Shown here piece by piece: positions 33,606 through 45,078 of a DNA stretch of 64,000 bases. The translations under genes were made by a program, and so were the position numbers. A model generated the notes under the pieces. It saw nothing but the letters and a program-made list of their open reading frames with translations, had not been told where the DNA came from and searched no databases. The DNA comes from Aquarana catesbeiana. Lineage: Eukaryota > Chordata > Amphibia > Anura > Ranidae. The stretch covers positions 24,757,780 to 24,821,779 of the forward strand of contig NC_133334.1 of NCBI RefSeq assembly GCF_042186555.1. Direction: 5' to 3'. The first letter of the stretch is position 1. Each line of letters opens with the position of its first letter.

Positions 33606-36600
33606 TCTACTAGTGTGTGGTAGCGTTGGAAACATTCACTGATGCAGAGACCAGGTTGGTTAGGACAGGAGGGACAATAAAAATGGGTGTCACGCCTGTA
33701 TGCGCGTTTCCTACAGACAAGACATTTGGGGGTGTTCTTTGGCCTGAGCTACCAAGGAGGACTTCTGGAAAGTGCCTCTCATGCAGCTGGCTCACTGCAT
33801 TTGCATTGGGAAGCACAGTGGTGTAGTGGATAGCACTTTCACCTAGCAGCAAAAAGGGTTGCTGGTTCGAATCCCAACCACGACACCATCTGCCTGGAGT
33901 TTGCATGTTCTCCCTGTGCCTGTGTGGGTTTCCTCCGGGTACTCCAGTTTCCTCCCACACTCTAAAGACATGCTGGTAGGTTAATCGGATCCTGTCTAAA
34001 TTGGCCCTAATATATGTATAATTGTGGATTAGGGACCTTAGGTTGTAAGCTCCTTGAGGGTAGGGACTGATGTGAATGTACAATGTATATATAAAGCGCT
34101 GCGTAAATTGACGGCGCTATATAAGTACCTGAAATAAAATAAGTTGGACCACAGCATCATCTGGAAACAGAAGGGCTGTGATGATATATTCCTGAAATTT
34201 AAGGAAGGATCCAGTTCGGCCTGATGCTTTGTATAGCACATAAGCGTTCAGCAGAGCCAATTGAAATAAATAAACAGATATTTTTTTGTACCAGCGTCTG
34301 GCCTTACGGGCAATTAGGTACGGCGCCAACAACTGGTCATTGAGGTCCACCCCTCCCATATTAAGGTTATATTCGTGGACACAGAGGGGTTTCTCAACAA
34401 CACCAGTCGCCCTTTGAATTTGGACCGTTGTGTCTGCATGAAGGGAGGACAGAATGAAAACATTCTGATTATCCCTCCACTGCGAGCCAATTATTACACT
34501 TCAAGCAGGCTCTCTCCCCCAGCCTAAGATGGGAATCTACAAGCCGCTGGGGTAAGCCCCGGCGATTAGGTCGCACGGTGCCACATGCGCCAATTCCATG
34601 ATCAAACAAGTGACTAAAAAGTGGCACGCTTGTGTAATAATTGACCACGTACAAGTGGTACCCCTTTCTGAAGAAGGGTGACACCAAGTCCCACACAATC
34701 TTATCGGTGCTCCCTATGTAGTCAGGGCAGTTGTGATGCTTCATGTGAACCATAAAACTACATGTATAGCCTGTTGCCCTGTCACAGAGCTTATACATCT
34801 TGACCCCGTATCTGGCACGCTTGCTGGGAAGATACTGTTTGAAAGACAAGTGGGCAGAAAACTTAATCAGGGACTCATCAACTCAGACAACTTGATCAGG
34901 AGTAAACAAGGCTGAAAACTGTTGGTTGAAGTGGTTTACGTGCAGCTGAATTTTGTGAAGCCGATCAAATTCAGGGTCACCCGAGGACGACAAAGTTCAT
35001 TGTCATTAAAATGCATGAAACGCAAGATCTGCTCATATCGTGTCCTGGCCATGGATGCAGAGAACACGGGCATATGATGAATTGGGTCAGTGGACCAATA
35101 TGACCGCAACTCACTTTTTTTAACTATGCCCACGAGGAGGGATAGGCCCAGAAAGGTCCTAAATTCGGAAACCATAATAGGTTTCCAATCTCTGGCAAGG
35201 GTCAAATGGGGATTAGCGGTGATGAATTGACCAGCATACAAATTGCTTTGGTCTACAATGGATCTATAGGGATCTTTCGTGAAAAACAGCGAATTAAAAT
35301 CAAGTGACGTAAAATCAACTGTTTCCACCTGAATTCCTGGTTGGCCAGTGAATGGGGGAAGTATGGGCGCTGCAGAAGTGGTGGGCTCCCAATTCGGATT
35401 GGCAAATGCAGCAGGAAGGGCGCTATGGGCTCAACGGGCCTGTGTTTGTTTTCTTGGTGGCAGCGGGACACTACTTGTGCTTCCCACCTCACCGGCTTGA
35501 ACTGCACTTATGGGACTCGCCACGTCACCGCGTGATACTGCAGTGCTGGTTTGACTACGACCAGGATGTACTAGGCTGCTGGTGCTTGCCAGTTTACCAG
35601 AAGGATGAGCGGCACTAGTACTGGCTCTCTGCTCCATACGAGAGCCCTGCGGTTCTTGCACCTCAACAACAGAAGAACGGGGTCGGGTACGCCTGACCTT
35701 AGCAGGGACCACTACTCTGTCGTCAGAGCTATCTGTCAGGGTGCCGTTGCTGTCTACTGGATCCTATTCTGAGTCTGAATCTGACATATGGGTGACTTCC
35801 TCTTCACTCTCATCTGTCATGCTCAGAAACGTGTAGGCCTCTTCACTAGTGTACCCTAGATTGGGCATTGTGGCCTCTAAATTTACTGGTACAACTAGTG
35901 AAACTCACAGGCAAAAAGAGCACCTGATTCTCAGAGCCTGCTTCAATCGCTACCAAAACAAATTTTAGCATTCGCAGGGATCAGGCCTGACTCTGTGAAT
36001 GCTGCAGGTATGTGTGTTATGCTTTGTAAGTGACAGTGATCGATTGATACTGCACTTGGGTGGGCTGGGATGGGCGGAGGGGCTAAACGCAGGTGCTAGC
36101 AGGTATCTGGGTTGATCCTACTAAAGTTGCATTTTTGGGAACACTAAACTACTGGGGATGCTAGTATAGATCTGATCAGATCAAAGATATTGATCCGTTC
36201 AAACACTATACTAGTAAGGGAGGTGTATGGTACGTGCGTGGGTGTTATTGCTACTGGCACTAATCTGACTCTCCCTGGGGCTGACGCTGAACCTGATGCT
36301 AAAACCTGTACTGGGGTGTGATCAGGGGGTAAAAGCTTTATTCAGCAATATATGGCGGGTACCCTGACAGTAACTAGCTAACTATCTAACTAGTGTCACC
36401 TGGGACACTAAATACAGTGATCAGAAAAGAGTACACTATATTAGTGACACTGGTGACAGGGGCTGAAAGGGTTAACTGGGGGAGGGTTAACTGGGGGGCA
36501 ATCAAGGGGTTAAACCTTTATTAGGGGGGATTTAGGGGGGTACCTGGGCCTACTACTAACTGCCCTAATGCTGATTAGTGTCACAAATGACACCAATGCA

Positions 36601-36976
36601 GTGATCAGTGAAAAATCTTAAAAAACTACAATTGGTGACACAGTGACAGGGAGTGAAGGGATTAACTGGGGGGGGGGGGGTGGAGTGTGCCTATGTGTAC
36701 TGTGTCAGTGTAGTGTTGGTGTAATTCACTTTTAGATGTCCTCTGCTCTGCGCTCTGGAACCGAAAATAATTCCAGAACGTGTTTACATTTACAGGCAGA
36801 GGAAGCATTTTCATTCGCACAGAACCGATCAGGCAGGTCCAGGCCAGAAATCATTGGCCTGGACCTGAAGACTGATCGTTTCTGTAATGAATCCGATTGC
36901 CGTGTGCACTGTGGGGGGCAGGCGCGTGCCCCCTAACCGCTGTCAAACGATGTTGGGGCGGTCTTAAAGTGGTTAA
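33606..36976 (-). pseudogene. piggyBac-type (PGBD-like) transposase, inactive
   Basis: The frame starts at 35868 (MPNLGYTSEEAYTF) with an acidic Ser-rich N terminus and meets a stop at 35764-35766. The conserved part reads YRSIVDQSNLYAGQF, LGLSLLVGIVKK, YWSTDP and RFMHFND. The first catalytic Asp is kept in VDESLIKF (34865-34882) but preceded by a stop at 34883-34885. The second, expected as VDN, is VVN (GTC at 34643-34645). The third lies in GGVDLNDQ (34345-34347). The C-terminal cysteine finger (KCLVCRKRAYRR, HFYCPSC) survives at about 33620-33740 in a shifted frame, separated from the body by a V-SINE. The 5' side ends GGTTAA at 36976, reading TTAACCACTTTAAGACC inward. The opposite TTAA terminus was not identified. 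Confidence 0.85.
33808..34137 (+). mobile_element. V-SINE inserted in piggyBac
   Basis: A tRNA-derived head has box A-like TGGTGTAGTGGATAGC (33819) and box B GGTTCGAATCC (33864-33874). It is followed by the conserved V-SINE core GTTTGCATGTTCTCCCTGTG, GTGGGTTTCCTCCGGGTACT and TTTCCTCCCACACTCTAAAG, and a LINE-like tail AAAGCGCTGCGTAAATTG. It ends in ATAAAATAA near 34137. It separates the piggyBac cysteine finger from the rest of the transposase. Confidence 0.9.
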
Positions 36977-37684
36977 TAAACTGCAAATAATGTAAACAAT
37001 CCACAATACAATACAACTTTCTCAGTGTGACATTTTTAGACCTAAACTTTAAAATCTACCTAAATTATCTCTTGTAAAAAACATGATTCATACATTTCGT
37101 CCTAAATGTATTCTGTTACATGTTTTTGATACAAAGAAAAATCAAATGGCGGAGATAAACGACTTCTAGTGGGGACTGTGATAGTGCGATCTGACACTAA
37201 CTGCCGCTGGGGGGAACTGACATCACCAGAGACATTAATACAGTGATCAGTGCTAAAAATATGACACTTGTTGGGAAGAAAGATTAACAGCTAGTAGGGT
37301 GATGAAGGGGTTAAATATGTTCCTTAACTTGGTGTAATGTTGTGTACAGTGTGCTGCTTTATACTAATGATCTCCGACAGATCATTCCCTCTGTACACAA
37401 CCCAACACAGAGCTCTGAACTGGTGATTGGACACAGCCGATCAGCTGGTCCCGGGGTGTGAATCATTGTCGGGACTCTGTGTACAATTGCAGCCGGGAGC
37501 TGGGTGAGGGGTGAACATGCGCGCCCTAAACCTGGGAGTTAGGCAGCACTGTACCAGCACATCGCTTTGCCTACAGCGCCCCCCATCCTCAGTAAAGCGC
37601 CCCCATTCTGAGTACAATGCCACCCATCCCCAGTACAGCACCCCAAACCCGAACACTTTAGCGCAAACAATTAATATTCACTAT
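36977..37684. other. Right arm of inverted repeat, then non-coding DNA
   Basis: TTAATAAACTGCAAATAATG at 36973 and CACTGAGAAAGT-type sequence (inverted) to about 37150 mirror 29810-30002. Beyond that is MITE-like sequence (TACAGTGATCAGTGC, GATGAAGGGGTTAAAT) and a small CAGTACAGC/CCCCCAT cluster (37575-37640). No gene. Confidence 0.55.
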
Positions 37685-38103
37685 CATCACACAACTGGGT
37701 GGGCTCTGGGGGGTAATGCTTTGCACCCCGAGACCACCCTTTTTTGAAGCCAAATAGAGCCTCACGCTCCACTCATGTGTTTCCAAAAAAAAAAAAAAGA
37801 AAAAAAAGAAAGAAAACCCCATTGAAATCCTATGAGCATAGCTCCCAACTGTCCCTGATTTGGAGCAATGTCCCTCTGTCCCTCATTCCTTCTCATTTGT
37901 CCCTCATTTTGGTCTGATCTGTATATTTGTATATAAAATGCACTTTTTATCTATCAAAAAGTGTCTTCCAGTGCTAAACCTTTCATCTGATTTCTAAATT
38001 GCTGCATTTGTAAATTCCAAAAGCCAATATAAAGGAATAGTAGTGGTAAAAAAAAGCACTTGTGGGTTTAACTGACAATTTTTTTGGTAGAATTCTCCTT
38101 TAA
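37685..38103. mobile_element. Dispersed repeat with CTCCCAACTGTCCC MITE, interrupted
   Basis: ACACAACTGGGTGGGCTC to GTGTTTCC (37689-37784) is also at 43117-43208. It is followed by the MITE CATAGCTCCCAACTGTCCC (37843), GGAGCAATGTCCCTCTGTCC and AAAGCCAATATAAAGGAATA. At AATTCTCCTTTAA (38091-38103) the MITE is broken by a family A element. Three other copies (43525, 57315, 58365) keep this TTAA uninterrupted. Confidence 0.8.
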
Positions 38104-38570
38104 CCACTTAAGCCCCGGACCATTTGGCTGGCCAAAGACCAGAGCACTTTTTGTGATTCGGCACTGCGTCGCTTTAACTGACAATTGCGCGGTCGTGCGA
38201 CGTTGCACCCAAACAAAATTCATGTCTTTTTTTTCCCCCCACAAATAGAGACCAAAAAGAGAGAAGAGAAAGCGGGACTTTAATGAGACGTGTCAACGCA
38301 TAATTATTAATAAATTGGCCAGGCACATATAGAATTGGCCTGTATCCAATATGAGTATAATCCGGACATAAATATTCTATAACCAGGGAAACGACTGGGC
38401 GTAATCACAAAGGATTTACAGCAATATTCGTATAAAACATCGTTTAATAATTCATTAGACATAAAGAAAATTGTTAAAAATCAATCAATCAAGGGTATGG
38501 TGGATACAAAGCGTATACAGTTACAGTACAGGTAGTTGTTAGATTGTAGGCATCCTTAAGTTGTTAACTC

Positions 38571-38602
38571 TACGCGTTTCTTGGCTTACAACCAATCATC
38601 AG
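38571..38602 (-). ncRNA. Hammerhead-like core, unit 1
   Basis: On the minus strand CTGATGA (38602-38596), stem II TTGG/CCAA closing a TTGTAAG loop, then GAAACGCGTA. These are the conserved CUGANGA and GAAA elements with the very short stem III described for hammerheads of Penelope-like elements. Self-cleavage is not shown, and stem I was not resolved. Confidence 0.5.
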
Positions 38603-39574
38603 GAGTTCAGATGCATAATAACTAGAAAATAATAAAGCATGCCATTAATCTAATGATTGACATAAACATATCGAGAAAGCAAAAACTACAATAATACTCA
38701 CAAGTAAAATGGATAGATTATAAAGTGAGAAGGTGGTCCGGCCTGTAAAGTCTCACCCGGGGTTGAGGCAAGGACCAGCCCCCCAGAGGTAACCCCCCAA
38801 AGGGGGGGGAGGCTGCCATCAAAACCAGGACACCCCACACAGTATGGCCCAACGAGAAGGGGGAACCTGGCAAGCGCATGTGAAGTGCTATGGGGGGGAG
38901 AAAAAGAATGTGAGTAGAAGTGAGAATGAAGTGAGAAAACCATCCATGAATGGACAGATGAAAGTGACAGGGGGGGTATAGCAAAAAACGTGTGGAGCAC
39001 AAGAGGGAAGTGGGATGGATGATGAATAGTGAGGGGAATATGAGTATAAGAATGTGAAAGCATGGATGGCTAAGTGAGCAGTGAGGGAAATTACCTGTGA
39101 TGTACGAGTGTTAGCGTGTGCCGGTCATCCCTATACACGCCGGGACAGCATGTGGAGTGGGCTAGTCAGAGGCCGGCTGCCGCCATATACCCCAGGGCAG
39201 GGGGGCGTGTCCCCCCGCCAGCGTCATGAGGGGACGTCAGTACGGCACACAAGGAGGAGGGAAGGTCCACTCCCGATCATGTGATCTGGGCGGAGTGCCC
39301 TCCCCCTGTTGCCATGACTCCCAAGGAATGGAATAGAAACGCCCGCAGTGCGGGCATCGTGAGACGCCGCACCAAGGGCGCGAATCCCATGATGCTGATG
39401 CGTCAAGGTCACGGTCCGCCCCCACCGTGGGATAGGCTGGACCACCTTCTCACTTTATCATCTATCCATTTTACTTGTGAGTATTATTGTAGTTTTTGCT
39501 TTCTCGATATGTTTATGTCAATCATTAGATTAATGGCTGCTTTATTATTTTCTAGTTATTATGCATCTGAACTC

Positions 39575-39606
39575 CTGATGATTGGTTGTAAGCCAAGAAA
39601 CGCGTA
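39575..39606 (+). ncRNA. Hammerhead-like core, unit 2
   Basis: CTGATGA at 39575-39581, stem II TTGG/CCAA, GAAAC at 39597-39601 and GCGTA after it. Identical in core to the unit 1 and unit 3 copies, which is what shared descent predicts. Confidence 0.5.
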
Positions 39607-41159
39607 GAGTTAACAACTTAAGGATGCCTACAATCTAACAACTACCTGTACTGTAACTGTATACGCTTTGTATCCACCATACCCTTGATTGATTGATTTT
39701 TAACAATTTTCTTTATGTCTAATGAATTATTAAACAATGTTTTATACGAATATTGCTGTAAATCCTTTGTGATTACGCCCAGTGTTTCCCTGGTTATAGA
39801 ATATTTATGTCCGGATTATACTCATATTGGATACAGGCCAATTCTATATGTGCCTGGCCAATTTATTAATAATTATGCGTTGACACGTCTCATTAAAGTC
39901 CCGCTTTCTCTTCTCTCTTTTTGGTATCAATAATTGGGATGGAGACATGTCAGCGTTCATAATGCTGGTATGGACAGGTCACAAACCCCCCCTTTATGTG
40001 CATAATTAAATTTAGGGTGGAAAACACCCATTTCCGTGACCTGACCAACCATATTCCAGAACTCACTGTATCATCTTTGTTATTTATTTTGTCTAATTTA
40101 TTATAGCTTTCGGCTTCTTTTTCTTGTTTTTTTTCCTTTCATCAGCTAAACATTTGCTGACCATTATATGCAACTTTGATTCTGATTTAATTCAGTGCAT
40201 ACTTTTCCACTCCTTTACTTGTACTACCCCATTATGTGTGTTTTTTACCACTCACTGTAATATAGGTACTGGGAGGTTGGTCTCTGGTCTGGTCGTGTCT
40301 CATCCCCGGGGTTGTGATGCGCCCAGTTTGCGGCTCCTCACCCGCCCTATACCACGGTGGGGGCGGACCGTGACCTCGACGCATCAGCGTCATGGGATTG
40401 CGCCCTTGGTGCGGTGTCTCACGATGCCGCACTGCGGGCGTTTCTATTCCATTCCTTGGGAGTCATGGCAACAGGGGGAGGGCACTCCGCCCAGATCACA
40501 TGATCGGGAGTGGACCTTCCCTCCTCCTTGTGTGCCGTACTGACGTCCCCTCATGACGCTGGCGGGGACACGCCCCCTGCCTGGGGTATATGGCGGCGGC
40601 CTCTGACTAGCCCACTCCACATGCTGTCCCGGCGTGTATAGGGATGACCGGCACACGCTACACTCGTACATCACAGGTAATTTCCCTCACTGCTCATAGC
40701 CATCCATGCTTTCACATTCTTAATACTCATATTCCCCTCACTATTCATCATCCATCCACTTCCCTCTTGTGCTCCACGTTTTTTGCTATACCCCCCTGTC
40801 ACTTTCATCTGTCCATTCATGGATGGTTTTCTCACTTCATTCTCACTTCTACTCACATTCTTTTTCTCCCCCCATAGCACTTCACATGCGCTTGCCAGGT
40901 TCCCCCTTCTCGTTGGGCCATACTGTGTGGGGTGTCCTGGTTTTGATGGCAGCCTCCCCCCCTTTGGGGGTTACCTCTGGGGGGCTGGTCCTTGCCTCAA
41001 CCCCGGGTGAGACTTTACAGGCCGGACCACCTTCTCACTTTATCATCTATCCATTTTACTTGTGAGTATTATTGTAGTTTTTGCTTTCTCGATATGTTTA
41101 TGTCAATCATTAGATTAATGGCTGCTTTATTATTTTCTAGTTATTATGCATCTGAACTC

Positions 41160-41191
41160 CTGATGATTGGTTGTAAGCCAAGAAACGCGTA
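41160..41191 (+). ncRNA. Hammerhead-like core, unit 3
   Basis: CTGATGA at 41160-41166, stem II TTGG/CCAA, GAAAC at 41182-41186, then GCGTA. Same structure and same limits of inference as the other two. Confidence 0.5.
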
Positions 41192-42215
41192 GAGTTAACA
41201 ACTTAAGGATGCCTACAATCTAACAACTACCTGTACTGTAACTGTATACGCTTTGTATCCACCATACCCTTGATTGATTGATTTTTAACAATTTTCTTTA
41301 TGTCTAATGAATTATTAAACGATGTTTTATACGAATATTGCTGTAAATCCTTTGTGATTACACCCAGTGTTTCCCTGGTTATAGAATATTTATGTCCGGA
41401 TTATACTCATATTGGATACAGGCCAATTCTATATGTGCCTGGCCAATTTATTAATAATTATGCGTTGACACGTCTCATTAAAGTCCCGCTTTCTCTTCTC
41501 TCTTTTTGGTATCAATAATTGGGATGGAGACATGTCAGCGTTCATAATGCTGGTATGGACAGGTCACAAACCCCCCCTTTATGCCCACAAATAGAGCTTT
41601 CTTTTGGTGGTATTTGATCACCTCTGCGGTTTTTATTTTTTGCACTATAAACAAAAAAAGAGCGCCAATTTTGAAAAAAAGGCAATATTTTTTACTTTTT
41701 GCTATAATAAATATCCCCAAAAAATATATAAAAAAACATTTTTATTCCCTCAGTTTAGGCCGATACGTATTCTTCTACATACTTTTGGTAAAAAAAAAAA
41801 TCGCAATAAGCGTATATTGATTGGTTTGCACAAAAGTTATAGCGTCTACCAAATAGGGGATAGATTTATGGCATTTTTATTATTATTTATTTATTCTTTT
41901 ACTAGTAATGGCATCGATCTGCGATTTTTATCGGGACTGCGACATTATGGTAGACACATCGGACAATTTTGACACATTTTTTGGGACCATTGTCATTTAT
42001 ACAGCGATCCATGCGATTAAAAAATGCACTGATTACCGTAAAAATGTCGCTGGCAGTGAAGGGGTTAACCACTAGGGGGGCGATCAAAGGGGTTAACTGT
42101 GTTCCCTAGTGTGTTCTAACTGAAGGGGGGAGGGGACTGCGCAGGGGGAGATGACAGATTGCTGGGCACTCGCATCGGCTCCGTGGATGAGCAGGGGGCG
42201 CGCAGCGATTTAAAA

Positions 42216-42819
42216 CTGGATGATTACTTTATCAGGGAAGATGGAAGTAGATTTCTGACCCAGAATAAATGATAAGAGTCACTCTGAATGACCTCTCCCG
42301 CTTGACTGATTGGAATCCTGGGGCAATGCTGAACCCAAAGTCACAGGCCTCAACCACCTGTCTTGCTGACTTATGTACCAACATCCCTTCAGCCTCTAGA
42401 CAGTACCCTTCCCTTGGGCTTTTCACTCACTTGATCAATAGCCCGTGTGCTGCTCCTAAGCGATCGATCGCCCAGTTTCCTTCCGCTTGACTCTACTTCT
42501 CCCGCAATGATTCCTAGTTCCTCCTCTCCTTTGTGGCCCGTTCCCCTCCCCGCAGGGGCGGCCAACGACATCAGCGACTACATGCTGTAAGATGTCGTCT
42601 GTTCCTCCATGAGGACCGGTTCTTCCCCCGTCTCGCAAAGGTGAAGCTCCGTTGGCTTCCCGGAGGGGAAAAACCTCCACCTCTCCCTCCGGGAACCAGG
42701 CTGGCTCTCCCGCTCCTCAGAGCAGGACTGGACTCGAACTCCCCCGTGACCCCCTTTTTATATGAGAGTCTCGGGCATTACCAAGCAAATCAATGATTGG
42801 TCGAGACTATCGCATAAAA
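42216..42819. other. Unassigned non-coding stretch
   Basis: A C/T-rich sequence with many short frames on both strands but no recognised product, terminal repeat or splice pattern. Confidence 0.4.
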
Positions 42820-42967
42820 CAAGGATCTTCAAACTACGGCCCTCCAGCTGTTCCAGAACTACACATCCCATGAGGCATTGTAAAACTCTGACATTCACAG
42901 ACATGACTAGGCATGTTGGGAATTGTAGTTCTTGAACAACTGGAGGGCCATAGTTTGAAGACCCCTG
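42820..42967. mobile_element. 148-bp hAT MITE
   Basis: CAAGGATCTTCAAACTACGG and the complement-matching GTTTGAAGACCCCTG are the ends; CCCTCCAGCTGTT pairs with AACAACTGGAGGG. GCATAAAA (42812-42819) and GCATAAAC (42968-42975) are the 8-bp target duplication with one mismatch. Confidence 0.85.
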
Positions 42968-43114
42968 GCATAAACTACCTGCCACTCAAATGGTAATTTG
43001 ACAACAACAGGCCTGCTGTAATAGCATAAGCCTGTCTAAATTTACCCGACATAGAAAGCTAGCAAAAAGGGTCACCTACCTAAAAGTAGATGCCCGCTAC
43101 ATTCGCTATTGTCA

Positions 43115-43637
43115 CACAACTGGGTGGGCTCAGGGCGCAATGCTCTGCACCCCAAGCCCACCCTTTTTTGAAGCCAAATAGAGCCTCAGGCTCCAATCAT
43201 GTGTTTCCAAAAAAAAAAAAAACCCCTTTGAAATCCATGCGCATAGCTCCCAACTGTCCCTGATTTTGAAGGGACTGTCCCTGATTTGGAGCAATGTCCC
43301 TCTGTCCCTCATTCCTCCTCATTTGTCCCTCATTTGGGTCTGATCTATAGAGTTGTATATAAAATGCACTTTTTATCTTTCAAAAAGTGTTTCCCAGTGC
43401 TAAACCTTTCATCCAATTTGTAAATTGCTGCATTTTTACATTTTAAAAGCCAATATAAAGGAATAGTAGTGGTAAAAAAAAAGCCCTTGTGGATTTAATT
43501 AACCTTTTTTTTTTTGGTTAATTCTCCTTTAAAGGGGCGTGACAGGGGGGTGTGTCCTATGCCTGCATACTTTTGCTGATAGGTGTCCCTCATTCCCATC
43601 TCAAAATGTTGGGAGGTATGGGGAGGTATGCATGCGT
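43115..43637. mobile_element. Dispersed repeat carrying an intact CTCCCAACTGTCCC MITE
   Basis: The flank ACACAACTGGGTGGGCTC repeats 37689. The MITE runs CATAGCTCCCAACTGTCCC (43242) to TGTTGGGAGGTATG near 43620, with a short duplication of GGGAGGTATG. CATGCG occurs just left of the start and just right of the end, a possible 6-bp target duplication. Its inner TTAA (CTCCTTTAAAGG, 43525) is the unoccupied counterpart of the site at 38100. Confidence 0.75.
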
Positions 43638-43951
43638 CCGGCGCCCTGGATGTAGATTAGGGTCCGGGCGCATGAATTGGGGGGGGGGGGCTGCGCCCCT
43701 GATAGACGGGCTGGCCCTCTTCAGTAGGCAAGGGGCCACACTGCAGTCCCCTCCAAAAGCCCCGGCTGGGTCTGTCATATTGGGCGTCTAATTTATTGTG
43801 ATCAACCTGTTGTTTCCCCAGCAAGAGCCGCCGGGTCTGACAATTCTGAACCTGCAATTGCTTTAGGGTTGCCCCTTTTTCTTCAAGCCAAACCCAAACA
43901 CTTTAGTGGCGCCCAGTACATTTTTTTGTTTTGTTTTAATATACACTATAG
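43638..43951. other. Unassigned non-coding stretch
   Basis: There is a G run at 43679-43690 and no recognised gene or repeat end. Confidence 0.4.
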
Positions 43952-44111
43952 CAGGGATATGCAATTAGCGGACTTCCAGCTGTTGCAGAACTACAAGTCC
44001 CATGAGGCATAGCAAGACTCTTGACAGCCACAAGCCTGACACCCAGAGGAAGAGGCGTGATGGGACTTGTAGTTTTGCAACAGCTGGAGGTCGGCTAATT
44101 GCATATCCCTG
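43952..44111. mobile_element. 160-bp hAT MITE with perfect target duplication
   Basis: Ends CAGGGATATGCAATTAGC and GCTAATTGCATATCCCTG are perfect inverted repeats. CACTATAG flanks it at 43944-43951 and 44112-44119. Inner GACTTCCAGCTGTTGCA also pairs with TGCAACAGCTGGAGGTC, so nearly the whole element folds on itself. Confidence 0.95.
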
Positions 44112-44442
44112 CACTATAGGCTTGTAACAGACCTGGGACACCATTCGGCACTCCAAAGAGAATAGTAATGTGGGGCACATAGCGCCCCCTCACCCTCCTT
44201 TCAAGCCCTGTTCTGAGCCACATTCCTGTCTGAATAATGTGTCCGGGTTTCAGGTTCACTGAAACCCTGACACGTGATTCAAAACCCGGACTGTTCGGGT
44301 AAATCCATTATGATTTTTTTGCCCATAGCTGCACTTTCATTCTTTTAGCAGAGACCGAACTTATCTACAGCCTTAGAAAGTTGTATTGTTTAATATTCTA
44401 TCACAGGATAAAGAGGGCCCGTTTGGGTCTGAATTCATTGGC

Positions 44443-44745
44443 AGCATAGCGGCTTAGTGACTAGCACTTCTGCCTTGCAGCCCCGGGGTCTTCAGATTGA
44501 ATCCCAGCCAGGACGCTATCTGCATGGAGTTTGCATGTCCTCCATGTGTCTGTGTGGGCTTCCTCTCACATTCCAAAGACGTGCTGGTAAGTTATTGGCT
44601 CCTGTTTAAATAGGATATGTATGCATGTACGCTAAGGACCATAGATTATAAGCACTTTGAGGGCAGGGACCTATGTGAATAAATGGTGTAGGGCTGCGTA
44701 AAAATTGCACACACTACACTATATACAGACCTGTAATAAATTAAA
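44443..44745 (+). mobile_element. Diverged V-SINE
   Basis: The order matches the V-SINE at 33808: a decayed tRNA-like head (GGCTTAGTGACTAGCAC, GATTGAATCCC), GGAGTTTGCATGTCCTCC, TGTGTGGGCTTCCTCTCAC, TTCCAAAGACGTGCTGG, TTGAGGGCAGGGACC, then a degenerate tail. Box B reads GATTGAATCC instead of GGTTCGAATCC. Confidence 0.85.
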
Positions 44746-45078
44746 AATGAAATAAGGCAAATTAAAGCAATTCCTTATTTTAACTCTAGAGGGCAGTCTA
44801 ACTTAACTGTTTTTGAACAGAAGTATTTTTGTACATAAAACTCAGGGAAAGTGAAATCGGATTTTGTCCTATGGATGACTGCACTCCGCACACAACTCCT
44901 CCTTTCTATTGATATGATTAGAATTAGCCTGTATGTGCCCCGATAATTACCATTTCCTTATTTTGTGTAGCAGTTGTCTCTGTAAAAAAAAAAAAAATAT
45001 ATATATACTGTATCTCTGTATACGTGTATGGAGGTTATAACAATGTCTTTGGTCGTAGATTTTTATTTCAGTCTAAAC
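44746..45078. other. Unassigned non-coding stretch
   Basis: An A run and ATATATATA lie at 44986-45007. Nothing else is recognisable. Confidence 0.4.

Larger units (their letters stand above)
38251..41583. mobile_element. 3.3-kb Penelope-like composite with inverted and direct end units
   Basis: A 13-bp target duplication (CCCACAAATAGAG) flanks it. Unit 1 (38251 to about 39433) is the near-complete reverse complement of unit 3 (about 40351-41511). Unit 2 (about 39434-39997) is a direct copy of the right 560 bp of unit 3 and also ends ACAAACCCCCCCTTTATG. Between units 2 and 3 lie about 350 bp of unique sequence. Each unit carries a hammerhead-like core. Inverted plus direct terminal units with a long target duplication fit Penelope-like retroelements; no reverse transcriptase or GIY-YIG frame is left, so the class is inferred. 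Confidence 0.65.
38100..42215 (+). mobile_element. Family A TTAA MITE split by a Penelope-like insertion
   Basis: It starts TTAACCACTTAAGCCCCGG at 38100, runs to CCCACAAATAGAG (38238-38250), and resumes at the second CCCACAAATAGAG (41584-41596) with CTTTCTTTTGGTGGTATTTG. It then follows the family order to GGGGTTAACCACTAGGGGG (42061) and CTAGTGTGTTCTAACTG. The right terminus is not recognisable; I place the end near 42215. Confidence 0.8.

Noticed and set aside
33819..33890. tRNA gene
   Set aside because: Boxes A and B are present but the sequence continues into the V-SINE core and does not form a complete cloverleaf; it is the SINE head.
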